The notes under the pieces are model-generated. The model had not been told where the DNA came from. It saw only the letters and a list, made by a program, of their open reading frames with translations, and made no database searches. 64,000 bases of DNA from Cellulomonas hominis (GTDB lineage Bacteria; Actinomycetota; Actinomycetes; Actinomycetales; Cellulomonadaceae), in the NCBI RefSeq assembly GCF_014201095.1, contig NZ_JACHDN010000001.1, positions 558,001 through 622,000 of the forward strand, read 5' to 3'. Every line of letters begins with the position of its first letter. Positions within the stretch are counted from its first letter, which is position 1. Shown piece after piece: positions 47,526 to 55,260 of this stretch. Position numbers and translations under genes: made by a program.

Positions 47526-50035
47526 ACCCGACCTCCCTGTTCACCCCCGACCCCGTCGACCGGCACCGGTTCCCGGCGGACCCGTGGCGCCTGCGCGAGA
47601 CGCGGCACGACGCCGCCGACCTCGGCCGCACCGAGACCCTGTTCGCCGTCGGCAACGGCTACCTCGGCATGCGCGGCAACGTCGAGGAGGGCCGGGACAG
47701 CCACAGCCACGGCACCTTCATCAACGGGTTCCACGAGACCTGGCCGATCCGGCACGCCGAGGAGGCGTACGGCTTCGCCCGCGTCGGGCAGACGATCGTC
47801 AACGTCCCCGACGCGAAGATCATGCGGCTGTACGTCGACGACGAGCCCCTGCTCCTCACGGTCGCCGACCTGCACGAGTACGAGCGCAGCCTCGACTTCC
47901 GCGACGGCGTCCTCTACCGCGACCTGGTCTGGCAGACGCCGTCGGGCAAGCGCGTGCAGGTGCGCACCCGGCGCATGGTGTCGTTCGCCGAGCGGCACCT
48001 CGCGGTCATGACGTACGAGCTGACGATGCTGGACGCCGACGCCCCGGTCGTGATCAGCAGCCAGATCCTCAACCGGCAGGACGGCCAGGACGAGTACCAC
48101 GTCCGCGCCGCCGCGATGGGCGAGGGCTTCGACCCCCGCAAGTCCGAGACGCTGACCGAGCGCGTCCTGCAGCCCAGCACCCACTGGGGCTCGGGCGGCC
48201 GGTACGTGCTGTCCTACCGGGCCGCGACGTCCGGGATGACGCTCGCGGTCGCGGCGGACCACACGATCGAGACCGAGAACGACTACGAGGAGCTCTCGCT
48301 GGTCGAGGAGGACCTCGCCAAGCACGTCTACCGGATCGACGCCCAGCAGGGCCGGACGGTCCGGATCACCAAGGTCGTCACCTACCACTCGTCCCGCGGC
48401 GTCCCCGCGCGCGAGCTCGCCGACCGGTGCCGGCGCACCCTGGACCGGGTCGCGCAGACCGGCGTCGAGCAGCAGTTCGCCGACCAGCGGGCGCGGCTGG
48501 ACGCCTTCTGGGCCCGCAGCGACGTCGAGGTCCCCGGCCAGCCCGACCTGCAGCAGGCCATCCGCTGGAACCTGTTCCAGATCGCGCAGGCCACGGCCCG
48601 CGCCGAGGGCAACGGCATCGCCGCGAAGGGCCTGACGGGCTCCGGGTACAGCGGGCACTACTTCTGGGACACCGAGATCTACGTCCTGCCGTTCCTCACG
48701 TACACCTCGCCCCGGGTCGCCCGGAACGCGCTGCGGTTCCGGTACACGATGCTGGACGCGGCCCGCCGCCGCGCCGCCGAGCTCAACCAGCACGGCGCGC
48801 TGTTCCCGTGGCGGACGATCAACGGCGAGGAGGCCTCGGCCTACTACGCGGCCGGCACCGCGCAGTACCACATCGACGCCGACATCGCGCACGCCGTGCG
48901 GCAGTACGTGGCCGCCACGGGCGACGAGGGCTTCCTCGCGCGCGAGGCGATCGACATCCTCGTCGAGACCGCCCGCATGTGGGCCGACCTGGGCTTCTGG
49001 CGCGGGACGAACGGCGACGCGTCGTTCCACATCCACGGCGTGACCGGCCCCGACGAGTACACGACCGTCGTCAACGACAACCTGTTCACCAACGTCATGG
49101 CGCGGGCCAACCTGCGCGGCGCGGTGCAGGCCGTCGAGCGGCTCGCGCACGAGGACCCCGCCGCGCACGCCGCGATGGTCGCCCGGCTGCGGCTCAGCCA
49201 GGACGAGCTCGACGAGTGGGCGCACGCCGCCGAGCGGATGCACATCCCCTACGACGAGCGGCTCGGCATCCACCCGCAGGACGCGCAGTTCCTCGAGAAG
49301 GAGCTGTGGGACCTCGCGAACACCGACCCGGCCAAGCGCCCCCTGCTGCTCTACTACCACCCCCTGGTCATCTACCGGTTCCAGGTGCTCAAGCAGGCCG
49401 ACGTCGTGCTGGCCCTGTTCCTGCAGGGCGACCAGTTCACGGCGGAGGAGAAGCTCGCCGACTTCGACTACTACGACCCGCTGACCACCGGGGACTCCAC
49501 CCTGTCCGCGGTCGTGCAGTCCATCGTGGCGTCCGAGGTCGGGTACCAGGAGCTCGCGCTGCGGTACTTCACGGCCGCGCTGTACGTGGACCTCGCGGAC
49601 CTGCACCACAACACCTCCGACGGCGTGCACGTCGCGTCGGCGGGCGGCGTGTGGAGCGCGCTGGTCTGCGGCTTCGGCGGCCTGCGGGACCACGAGGGCG
49701 TCGTGTCCCTCGACCCGCGCCTGCCGGAGGTCTGGGACGGGCTGACGTTCCGGCTCACGCTGCGCGGCACCCGCGTCCGCGTGGACGTCCGGCACACCGA
49801 GCTGCGCCTGACGGTCGAGGAGGGCGACGCCGCCGACCTGGTGGTGCGCGGCGAGCAGGTCAAGGTCACGGCCGGCGACCCGGTCGTCCTCGCGCTGGCC
49901 CCGGCGCCGCGCCTCATCGGCACGCCGACGGTCCGCGACATCGAGGGCACGCGCCGCGCCGACGGCACGCTCATGACCGCGACGGTGCCGGACCACCCGA
50001 CGGTGCTGACCCCGCCGCCGCTCTCGCACGACTGA
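47522..50035 (+). CDS. Glycoside hydrolase family 65 disaccharide phosphorylase, 837 aa
   Basis: GH65 phosphorylase. An N-terminal beta-sandwich (ETLFAVGNGYLGMRGNVEEG, GTFINGFHETWPI) leads to an (alpha/alpha)6 catalytic barrel: KGLTGSGYSGHYFWDTEIYVLPFLTYTSP, phosphate/sugar-site HGALFPWRTINGEE, and VTGPDEYTTVVNDNLFTN with the general acid E512. DLHHNTSDGVHVASAGGVWSALVCGFGG closes the barrel, followed by a small beta domain. It cleaves an alpha-glucoside (maltose, trehalose, kojibiose or similar) with phosphate to give beta-glucose 1-phosphate. Specificity cannot be told from sequence here. Coupled to the mutase gene by a GTGA overlap. Its terminator appears to lie beyond an IS110 insertion. 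Confidence 0.9.
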   Translation: MNPTSLFTPDPVDRHRFPADPWRLRETRHDAADLGRTETLFAVGNGYLGMRGNVEEGRDSHSHGTFINGFHETWPIRHAEEAYGFARVGQTIVNVPDAKIMRLYVDDEPLLLTVADLHEYERSLDFRDGVLYRDLVWQTPSGKRVQVRTRRMVSFAERHLAVMTYELTMLDADAPVVISSQILNRQDGQDEYHVRAAAMGEGFDPRKSETLTERVLQPSTHWGSGGRYVLSYRAATSGMTLAVAADHTIETENDYEELSLVEEDLAKHVYRIDAQQGRTVRITKVVTYHSSRGVPARELADRCRRTLDRVAQTGVEQQFADQRARLDAFWARSDVEVPGQPDLQQAIRWNLFQIAQATARAEGNGIAAKGLTGSGYSGHYFWDTEIYVLPFLTYTSPRVARNALRFRYTMLDAARRRAAELNQHGALFPWRTINGEEASAYYAAGTAQYHIDADIAHAVRQYVAATGDEGFLAREAIDILVETARMWADLGFWRGTNGDASFHIHGVTGPDEYTTVVNDNLFTNVMARANLRGAVQAVERLAHEDPAAHAAMVARLRLSQDELDEWAHAAERMHIPYDERLGIHPQDAQFLEKELWDLANTDPAKRPLLLYYHPLVIYRFQVLKQADVVLALFLQGDQFTAEEKLADFDYYDPLTTGDSTLSAVVQSIVASEVGYQELALRYFTAALYVDLADLHHNTSDGVHVASAGGVWSALVCGFGGLRDHEGVVSLDPRLPEVWDGLTFRLTLRGTRVRVDVRHTELRLTVEEGDAADLVVRGEQVKVTAGDPVVLALAPAPRLIGTPTVRDIEGTRRADGTLMTATVPDHPTVLTPPPLSHD

Positions 50036-50286
50036 CTGTGAGGCTTGTGCCTGCGGCTCGCTGAGCGGTGGGCTGTGTTCGGTGGGTGCGCGCGTGACTC
50101 TACGTCTGACTGGCTTCGTGCCTTCGAGCGGACTTGTCCGCGCGTGCCTGCCGGCCCCGGCCCGACCGGAGTTGCTGGCCTGATCAGGAGCTTGACCGCC
50201 CGTGGACGCGGGCGTGTCCCGTCACAGTCCTGCCGATCTCCAGCCGGACCGGAACCTCACGTTCCTCCGGTTCGAAGGAGTACGCG
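50036..50286 (+). ncRNA. IS110 5' non-coding region, candidate bridge RNA
   Basis: In IS110-group elements the long non-coding region before the transposase gene encodes a structured bridge RNA that pairs with target and donor DNA. This 251-bp interval is in that position and holds hairpins such as GCGGACTTGTCCGC (50128-50141) and CGCCCG...CGGGCG (50197-50214), plus an imperfect stem near 50240-50275. The loops that would carry guide sequences cannot be assigned without folding and related copies. Position and family knowledge are the basis; expression is not shown. Confidence 0.4.
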
Positions 50287-51339
50287 GTGACCAGTCTGGC
50301 TGAACGCGTCGATCTCGTCATCGGGGTCGACACCCACAAGCACACCCACACCGCCGCGGTCGTGGACGCGACCACTGGCGGCACGCTCAGCGAGTTGACC
50401 GTCAGCACCGATCCGGGTGGCTATGGCGAGCTGCTGACCTGGGTCGGCGCGATCCGTGGTGGCTCGCGGGTCTGGGCGTTGGAAGGTGGCGGCGGCTACG
50501 GCGCCGGTCTGGCCCGGTTCCTCGGGTCGGCCGGTGAGCAGGTCGTGGAGCTGGACCGCCCGAAGCGAGCCGCCCGACGTCATGGCGCGAAGTCCGACTC
50601 CCTGGACGCGGTCCGCGCCGCACGCGAGGCCCTGGCCCGCGAGCACCTCGCGCGGATCAAGGACGACGGTCCTCGCGCCGAGCTCGCCGTTCTCATGGCG
50701 GCCCGCCGCTCGGGGGTCGAGGCCGCGACCCTGGCTCAGCGCCAGCTGCTCGCTCTGGTCACCGCGGCGCCAGAGGAGCTGCGCGCCGTGCTGCGCGGGG
50801 CGAACACGACCGTGACGGTCCAGACCGCCGCCCGGTTGCGGACCCGATCGGCCTGGGACCGTCAGACGGTGACCACCGCGAACGTCCTGCGGACCCTGGC
50901 GCGCCGGGTCCTGACCCTGCAGGACGAGGCCCGCGACCACGAGACCGCGATCGGTGAGATCGTGCGCTCGTGGCGGCCCGACCTGCTGACCCAGCCCGGG
51001 ATCGGAGCCCTCACCGCCGCCCAGGTCCTGATCGCCTGGTCCCACCCGGGACGGATCCGCTCCGAGGCCGCGTTCGCGATGCTCGCCGGGACCGCCCCGA
51101 TCCCCGCGTCCTCAGGCATGACGATCCGGCATCGGCTGAACCGTTCCGGGGACCGCCAGCTCAACCGCGCGCTGCACGTCATCGCCCTGTCTCGCGCCCG
51201 CTACGACCAGCGCACCCGCGACTACATCGACCGCCGCCGCGCCCAGGGCAAGACCGACCGCGAGATCCGCCGCTGCCTCAAGCGCTACATCGCCCGCGAC
51301 CTGTTCCGCCAACTCGAACACGGCCCACTCCCGGCTTGA
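50287..51339 (+). CDS. IS110-family DEDD transposase, 350 aa
   Basis: RuvC-like N-terminal domain with the DEDD tetrad: D15 (VIGVDTHKHTH), E66 (VWALEGGGGYG), D104 and D107 (HGAKSDSLDAVRAAREA). A coiled-coil linker follows (about residues 120-225), then the Transposase_20 domain (LLTQPGIGALTAAQVLIAW, FAMLAGTAPIPASSGMTIRHRLNRSGDRQLNRALHVIALSR) with the conserved serine in the PASSG motif. GTG at 50287 is chosen because AAGGAG lies 6 nt upstream. Length is normal and no defect is visible, so the element may be active. Confidence 0.92.
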   Translation: MTSLAERVDLVIGVDTHKHTHTAAVVDATTGGTLSELTVSTDPGGYGELLTWVGAIRGGSRVWALEGGGGYGAGLARFLGSAGEQVVELDRPKRAARRHGAKSDSLDAVRAAREALAREHLARIKDDGPRAELAVLMAARRSGVEAATLAQRQLLALVTAAPEELRAVLRGANTTVTVQTAARLRTRSAWDRQTVTTANVLRTLARRVLTLQDEARDHETAIGEIVRSWRPDLLTQPGIGALTAAQVLIAWSHPGRIRSEAAFAMLAGTAPIPASSGMTIRHRLNRSGDRQLNRALHVIALSRARYDQRTRDYIDRRRAQGKTDREIRRCLKRYIARDLFRQLEHGPLPA

Positions 51340-51358
51340 CGAACCATAGGAGCGTCCT

Positions 51359-51394
51359 CGCGGGGGTCCTCCGGGCGGACGGAGGACCCCCGCG
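51359..51394 (+). terminator. Strong hairpin terminator
   Basis: Perfect 15-bp stem (CGCGGGGGTCCTCCG and complement) with a 6-nt loop. It lies 20 bp after the IS110 transposase stop and upstream of the adhE promoter. It was probably the terminator of the GH65 operon before IS110 entered. Confidence 0.8.
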
Positions 51395-51434
51395 CCCGGC
51401 CGGACGAAGGTCCCCGGGACTCCGGTCCCAGACT

Positions 51435-51458
51435 TTGTGAAAAGTTTCTCGATAGCGT
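51435..51458 (+). promoter_or_regulatory. Rex-like redox operator and -10 element of adhE
   Basis: TTGTGAAAAGTTTCTCGA (51435-51452) matches 12 of 14 fixed positions of the Rex palindrome TTGTGAA-N4-TTCACAA. The -10 candidate TAGCGT (51453-51458) follows directly, so bound Rex would block RNA polymerase until the NADH/NAD+ ratio rises. Confidence 0.7.
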
Positions 51459-51522
51459 GGTCCACGTGAGGTCGACGGAGCCCTCTCATCCCCCTCATCG
51501 GACCCACCTCGGGAGTTGCCCC

Positions 51523-54249
51523 GTGACCACCACGACGAGCACCGACACCGCGGCCGCCATCGACCAGCTGGTCGCCGGCGCCACCAAGGCGCTGGCGGAG
51601 TACAGCCGCTTCACGCAGGAGGACGTCGACCGCCTGGTCAAGAAGGCCGCCGTCGCCGCGCTCGACCAGCACGGCCACCTCGCGGAGCTCGCGGTCGAGG
51701 AGACCGGCCGCGGCGTCTTCGAGGACAAGGCCGTCAAGAACATCTTCGCCTGCGAGCACGTCACCAACTCGATGTCCTCGCTCAAGACGGTCGGCGTCAT
51801 CAGCCGCGACGAGATCAACGGCATCACCGAGATCGCCGAGCCGGTCGGCGTCATCTGCGCCATGACCCCGGTGACCAACCCGACCTCCACCGCGATCTTC
51901 AAGTCGCTCATCGCGCTGAAGACCCGCAACCCGATCATCTTCGCGTTCCACCCGAACGCGCAGCGGTCGTCGGTCGCCGCCGCCCAGGTCGTGCGCGACG
52001 CCGCGATCGCCGCCGGCGCCCCCGAGAACTGCATCCAGTGGGTCGAGGCCCCCTCGATGGAGGCCACCGGCCTGCTGATGAACCACCCGGGGGTCTCCAC
52101 GATCCTCGCCACCGGCGGCAACGCGATGGTCCGCGCGGCCTACTCCTGCGGCAAGCCGGCCCTCGGCGTCGGCGCGGGCAACGTCCCGGCGTACATCGAG
52201 AAGACCGCGAAGCTCAAGCGGGCCGTCAACGACGTGGTGCTGTCCAAGTCGTTCGACAACGGCATGATCTGCGCCTCCGAGCAGGCCGTCATCCTGGACG
52301 ACGAGATCTACGACGCCGCGCTGGCCGAGTTCGCCGTCCTGCACGCCTACCGGGCCACCAAGAAGGAGAAGGCGCTCCTCGAGAAGTTCATCTTCGGCGT
52401 CGAGGCCAAGGGCAAGAACTGCGCCGACGCCAAGCTGAACCCGACGGTGGTCGGCAAGTCCCCGCAGTGGATCGCCGAGCAGGCCGGCTTCACGGTGCCG
52501 GCCGACACCTCGATCATCCTGGCGGAGGTCGGCTCGGTCGGCCCGAACGAGCCGCTGACCCGCGAGAAGCTCTGCCCCGTCCTCGCGGTGCTGCGCGCCA
52601 CCTCGACCGAGCAGGGCATCCAGCTCGCCGAGCAGATGGTCGAGTTCGACGGCCTGGGCCACTCCGCCGCGATCCACACCCAGGACGACGCGCTGACCGA
52701 GGAGTACGGCAACCGCGTCAAGGCGATCCGCGTCATCGCGAACGCCCCGTCGTCGCTCGGCGGCATCGGCGACATCTACAACGCCTTCATCCCGTCGCTC
52801 ACCCTCGGCTGCGGCTCCTACGGCCACAACTCGGTGTCGAACAACGTGTCGGCGATCAACCTCGTCAACATCAAGCGCGTGGGCCGGAGGAACAACAACT
52901 TGCAGTGGTTCAAGGTCCCGGCCAAGACGTACTTCGAGCCGAACGCCATCCGCTACCTGTCCGACATGGCCGACGTCGAGCGCGTCACCATCGTCACCGA
53001 CGCCACGATGACCACCCTCGGCTTCGTGGACCGCGTCCTGGACGTGCTGAACCGCCGCGGCAACCACGTGTCGGTGCAGATCATCGACCAGGTCGAGCCC
53101 GAGCCCAGCGTCAAGACGGTCCAGGCCGGCGCGGCGCAGATGCGGCACTTCCGCCCCGACACGATCATCGCCCTGGGCGGCGGCTCGCCGATGGACGCCG
53201 CGAAGGTCATGTGGCTGCTGTACGAGCACCCGGAGATCGTGTTCTCCGACCTCAAGCAGAAGTTCTTCGACGTCCGCAAGCGCGCCTTCAAGTTCCCGGT
53301 CCTGGGCGAGCTCGCCAAGCTCGTCTGCATCCCGACCACGTCGGGCACGGGCGCCGAGGTCACGCCGTTCGCCGTCATCTCGGACCCCGACGCCGGCAAG
53401 AAGTACCCGCTGGCCGACTACGCGCTGACCCCGACCGTCGCGATCATCGACCCGGTCCTCACCTCGAAGATGCCGCGCTCGCTGGCCGCCGACTCCGGCT
53501 TCGACGCCCTGACCCACGCCACCGAGGCGTTCGTCGCGGTGTACGCCAACGACTTCACCGACGGCATGGCGCTGCAGGCGATCCGCCTGATCTTCGACAA
53601 CCTGGCGCAGTCGGTGAACGGCGACCCGGCCGACCCGGCCACCAAGGCCGCCCGCGAGAAGATGCACAACGCGGGCACCATCGCCGGCATGGCGTTCGGC
53701 AACGCCTTCCTCGGGATCGTGCACGCGATGGCGCACGTCATCGGCTCGACGTTCCACCTGGTCCACGGCCGGACGAACGCCACGCTGCTGCCGCACGTCA
53801 TCCGGTACAACGGCCAGATCCCGACCAAGCTCACGAGCTGGCCGAAGTACGAGCACTACGTGGCCCCCGAGCGGTTCCAGCAGATCGCGCAGATGCTGGG
53901 CCTGCCCGCCGAGACCCCGGAGCAGGGCGTCGAGTCCTACGCCCTGGCGATCGAGGCGCTGCGCGCGAAGGTCGGCATCCCGTCGTCCTTCCAGGCGCAG
54001 GGCGTCGACGAGCAGGACTTCCTGTCCCGGCTCGACGAGGTCGCGATGGGTGCGTACGAGGACCAGTGCGCCCCCGCCAACCCCCGCATGCCGATGCGGG
54101 CGGACATGAAGGACATCATGACTGCGGCCTACTACGGCACCTCCGTCGCCGAGGTGCGTGGCCGCCGCGAGCAGCAGGGTGCGACGAGTGACGCGCCCGC
54201 CGGGGCGGGGGCCCCGGCCGAGGAGAGCGCCACGGTCGCCTCCTCCTGA
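51523..54249 (+). CDS. adhE: Bifunctional acetaldehyde-CoA/alcohol dehydrogenase AdhE, 908 aa
   Basis: Fermentative enzyme converting acetyl-CoA to ethanol with oxidation of two NADH. Residues 1-440 are the CoA-acylating aldehyde dehydrogenase: FTQEDVDRLVKKAA, EPVGVICAMTPVTNPTSTAI, and the catalytic C250 in NGMICASEQA. After a linker (NNNLQWFKVPAKTYFE) comes an iron-dependent alcohol dehydrogenase: GGGSPMDAAK, IPTTSGTGAEVTPF, DALTHATEAFVA and the iron-binding GIVHAMAHVIGSTFHLVHGRTNA. GTG 51523 fits the family N-terminus; in-frame GTGs at 51457 and 51466 lie in the promoter zone. Length matches AdhE (about 890) plus an Ala-rich tail. Forms spirosomes in other bacteria. Probably Rex-regulated and followed by a strong terminator. 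Confidence 0.93.
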   Translation: MTTTTSTDTAAAIDQLVAGATKALAEYSRFTQEDVDRLVKKAAVAALDQHGHLAELAVEETGRGVFEDKAVKNIFACEHVTNSMSSLKTVGVISRDEINGITEIAEPVGVICAMTPVTNPTSTAIFKSLIALKTRNPIIFAFHPNAQRSSVAAAQVVRDAAIAAGAPENCIQWVEAPSMEATGLLMNHPGVSTILATGGNAMVRAAYSCGKPALGVGAGNVPAYIEKTAKLKRAVNDVVLSKSFDNGMICASEQAVILDDEIYDAALAEFAVLHAYRATKKEKALLEKFIFGVEAKGKNCADAKLNPTVVGKSPQWIAEQAGFTVPADTSIILAEVGSVGPNEPLTREKLCPVLAVLRATSTEQGIQLAEQMVEFDGLGHSAAIHTQDDALTEEYGNRVKAIRVIANAPSSLGGIGDIYNAFIPSLTLGCGSYGHNSVSNNVSAINLVNIKRVGRRNNNLQWFKVPAKTYFEPNAIRYLSDMADVERVTIVTDATMTTLGFVDRVLDVLNRRGNHVSVQIIDQVEPEPSVKTVQAGAAQMRHFRPDTIIALGGGSPMDAAKVMWLLYEHPEIVFSDLKQKFFDVRKRAFKFPVLGELAKLVCIPTTSGTGAEVTPFAVISDPDAGKKYPLADYALTPTVAIIDPVLTSKMPRSLAADSGFDALTHATEAFVAVYANDFTDGMALQAIRLIFDNLAQSVNGDPADPATKAAREKMHNAGTIAGMAFGNAFLGIVHAMAHVIGSTFHLVHGRTNATLLPHVIRYNGQIPTKLTSWPKYEHYVAPERFQQIAQMLGLPAETPEQGVESYALAIEALRAKVGIPSSFQAQGVDEQDFLSRLDEVAMGAYEDQCAPANPRMPMRADMKDIMTAAYYGTSVAEVRGRREQQGATSDAPAGAGAPAEESATVASS

Positions 54250-54270
54250 CCCCCGGTCAGGCTGCTCGCC

Positions 54271-54308
54271 GAGCGCCCCGCCCGCGATCGTCCGCGGGCG
54301 GGGCGCTC
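54271..54308 (+). terminator. Strong hairpin terminator after adhE
   Basis: Perfect 16-bp stem (GAGCGCCCCGCCCGCG and complement) with a 6-nt loop, 21 bp after the adhE stop. Confidence 0.85.
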
Positions 54309-54371
54309 CCGTGTCCAGGCCCTTCCCAGCCCGTCCTGGCACAATGAGCGCCCCCGACGAGGAGGCCCCGC

Positions 54372-54905
54372 ATGACCACCCGCCGTGCCCCGCTGACCCG
54401 CGCCGCGCGCCTCGCGCTCGCCGTCCCGCTCGCCCTCGGCACCGCCGGGGTGCTCGGGGCGTGCGCCGAGGCCCAGGAGGCCGCGTCCCAGGCCCAGTCG
54501 GCCGTCGACTCCGCCCGCGAGTCCGCGAGCGAGGCTGCCGACCGGCTGTCCGCCCTGGCGGACTCCGCGCGCGAGCGGGTCGAGTCCGCGCGCGCCTCGC
54601 TGGACGACGCGACCGCCCGCCTCTCGGACCTCGACGGCACCGCGCAGGCCGCCACGCAGGACGCCGTCGACCAGGCGCGCACCGCGATCGACGACGCGAC
54701 GACCGCCCTGGCGGACGCCAAGGAGCAGGGCTCCGCCGCCGCGCAGGAGAAGCTCGAGTCCGCGCAGTCGGCGCTCGACCAGGCCCGGACCGCGCTGGAC
54801 GACGCCTCCGGTCAGGTCGACGCCACGACGGCCGACGCCCTCGACCGGCTGGCGCAGCAGGTCCAGGAGCTCGGCGACCAGGTGCGGCAGACCGAGCAGG
54901 GCTGA
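54372..54905 (+). CDS. Coiled-coil lipoprotein, 177 aa
   Basis: Signal peptide with a Tat-free basic N-region and the lipobox cysteine C31 (GVLGAC). The mature part is almost wholly a long amphipathic helix rich in Ala, Asp, Gln, Ser and Glu with heptad spacing (repeats such as QSAVDSARESASEAADRLSA and DQARTAIDDATTALADAKEQ), i.e. an extended coiled coil on the outer face of the membrane. No catalytic motif. SD GAGGAGG before the ATG. Function unknown; a structural or envelope role is plausible. Confidence 0.75.
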   Translation: MTTRRAPLTRAARLALAVPLALGTAGVLGACAEAQEAASQAQSAVDSARESASEAADRLSALADSARERVESARASLDDATARLSDLDGTAQAATQDAVDQARTAIDDATTALADAKEQGSAAAQEKLESAQSALDQARTALDDASGQVDATTADALDRLAQQVQELGDQVRQTEQG

Positions 54906-55019
54906 GACCGCCCCGCCACCCGTCCGGGCGAACGCCCCGCGCGACGCCCGGGCGGATGTCACCCGGGTGGACGCGCCGCGAGGCCTTGAGGCGGCGCCCG
55001 TCCTGCCGATGTCCCGGGT

Positions 55020-55142
55020 ATGAGCGCGCACCACCCCCGCACCCGGACCCGGCACCACGTGCCGTGGTTCGTCGTGTGCGCGTGGGCGTCGCTGCTGCTG
55101 CTGGTCCTCGGCGGGCTGGCCGCGGCGTCCGGGCTGCTCTGA
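55020..55142 (+). CDS. Possible small membrane protein, 40 aa
   Basis: ATG at 55020 opens a 40-codon frame: a His/Arg-rich head (MSAHHPRTRTRHHVPW) and one hydrophobic helix (FVVCAWASLLLLVLGGLAAA). The composition is what one expects of a single-pass membrane peptide, but there is no convincing SD, and a preceding -10 is unclear. It fills a 355-bp gap between the lipoprotein and the aminotransferase genes. Confidence 0.4.
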   Translation: MSAHHPRTRTRHHVPWFVVCAWASLLLLVLGGLAAASGLL

Positions 55143-55260
55143 CCGCCGGGCCAGGCCGCGGGCCGCCGCTCCGACACCCCGGACCGCACCGCGGGCACCC
55201 CCGACCCCCGCGGCCGTCGCGGGTCTACCCTCCTGGCGTCCCCGACACGACAGGACCGCG

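Larger units (their letters stand above)
50036..51356 (+). mobile_element. IS110-family insertion sequence (ends approximate)
   Basis: A DEDD transposase gene preceded by about 250 bp of structured non-coding DNA lies between the GH65 stop and a terminator hairpin. IS110 elements have no long terminal inverted repeats and often no target duplication, so I cannot fix the ends; they should lie at about 50036-50060 and 51340-51358. Local base composition is lower in GC than the flanks. Confidence 0.75.
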
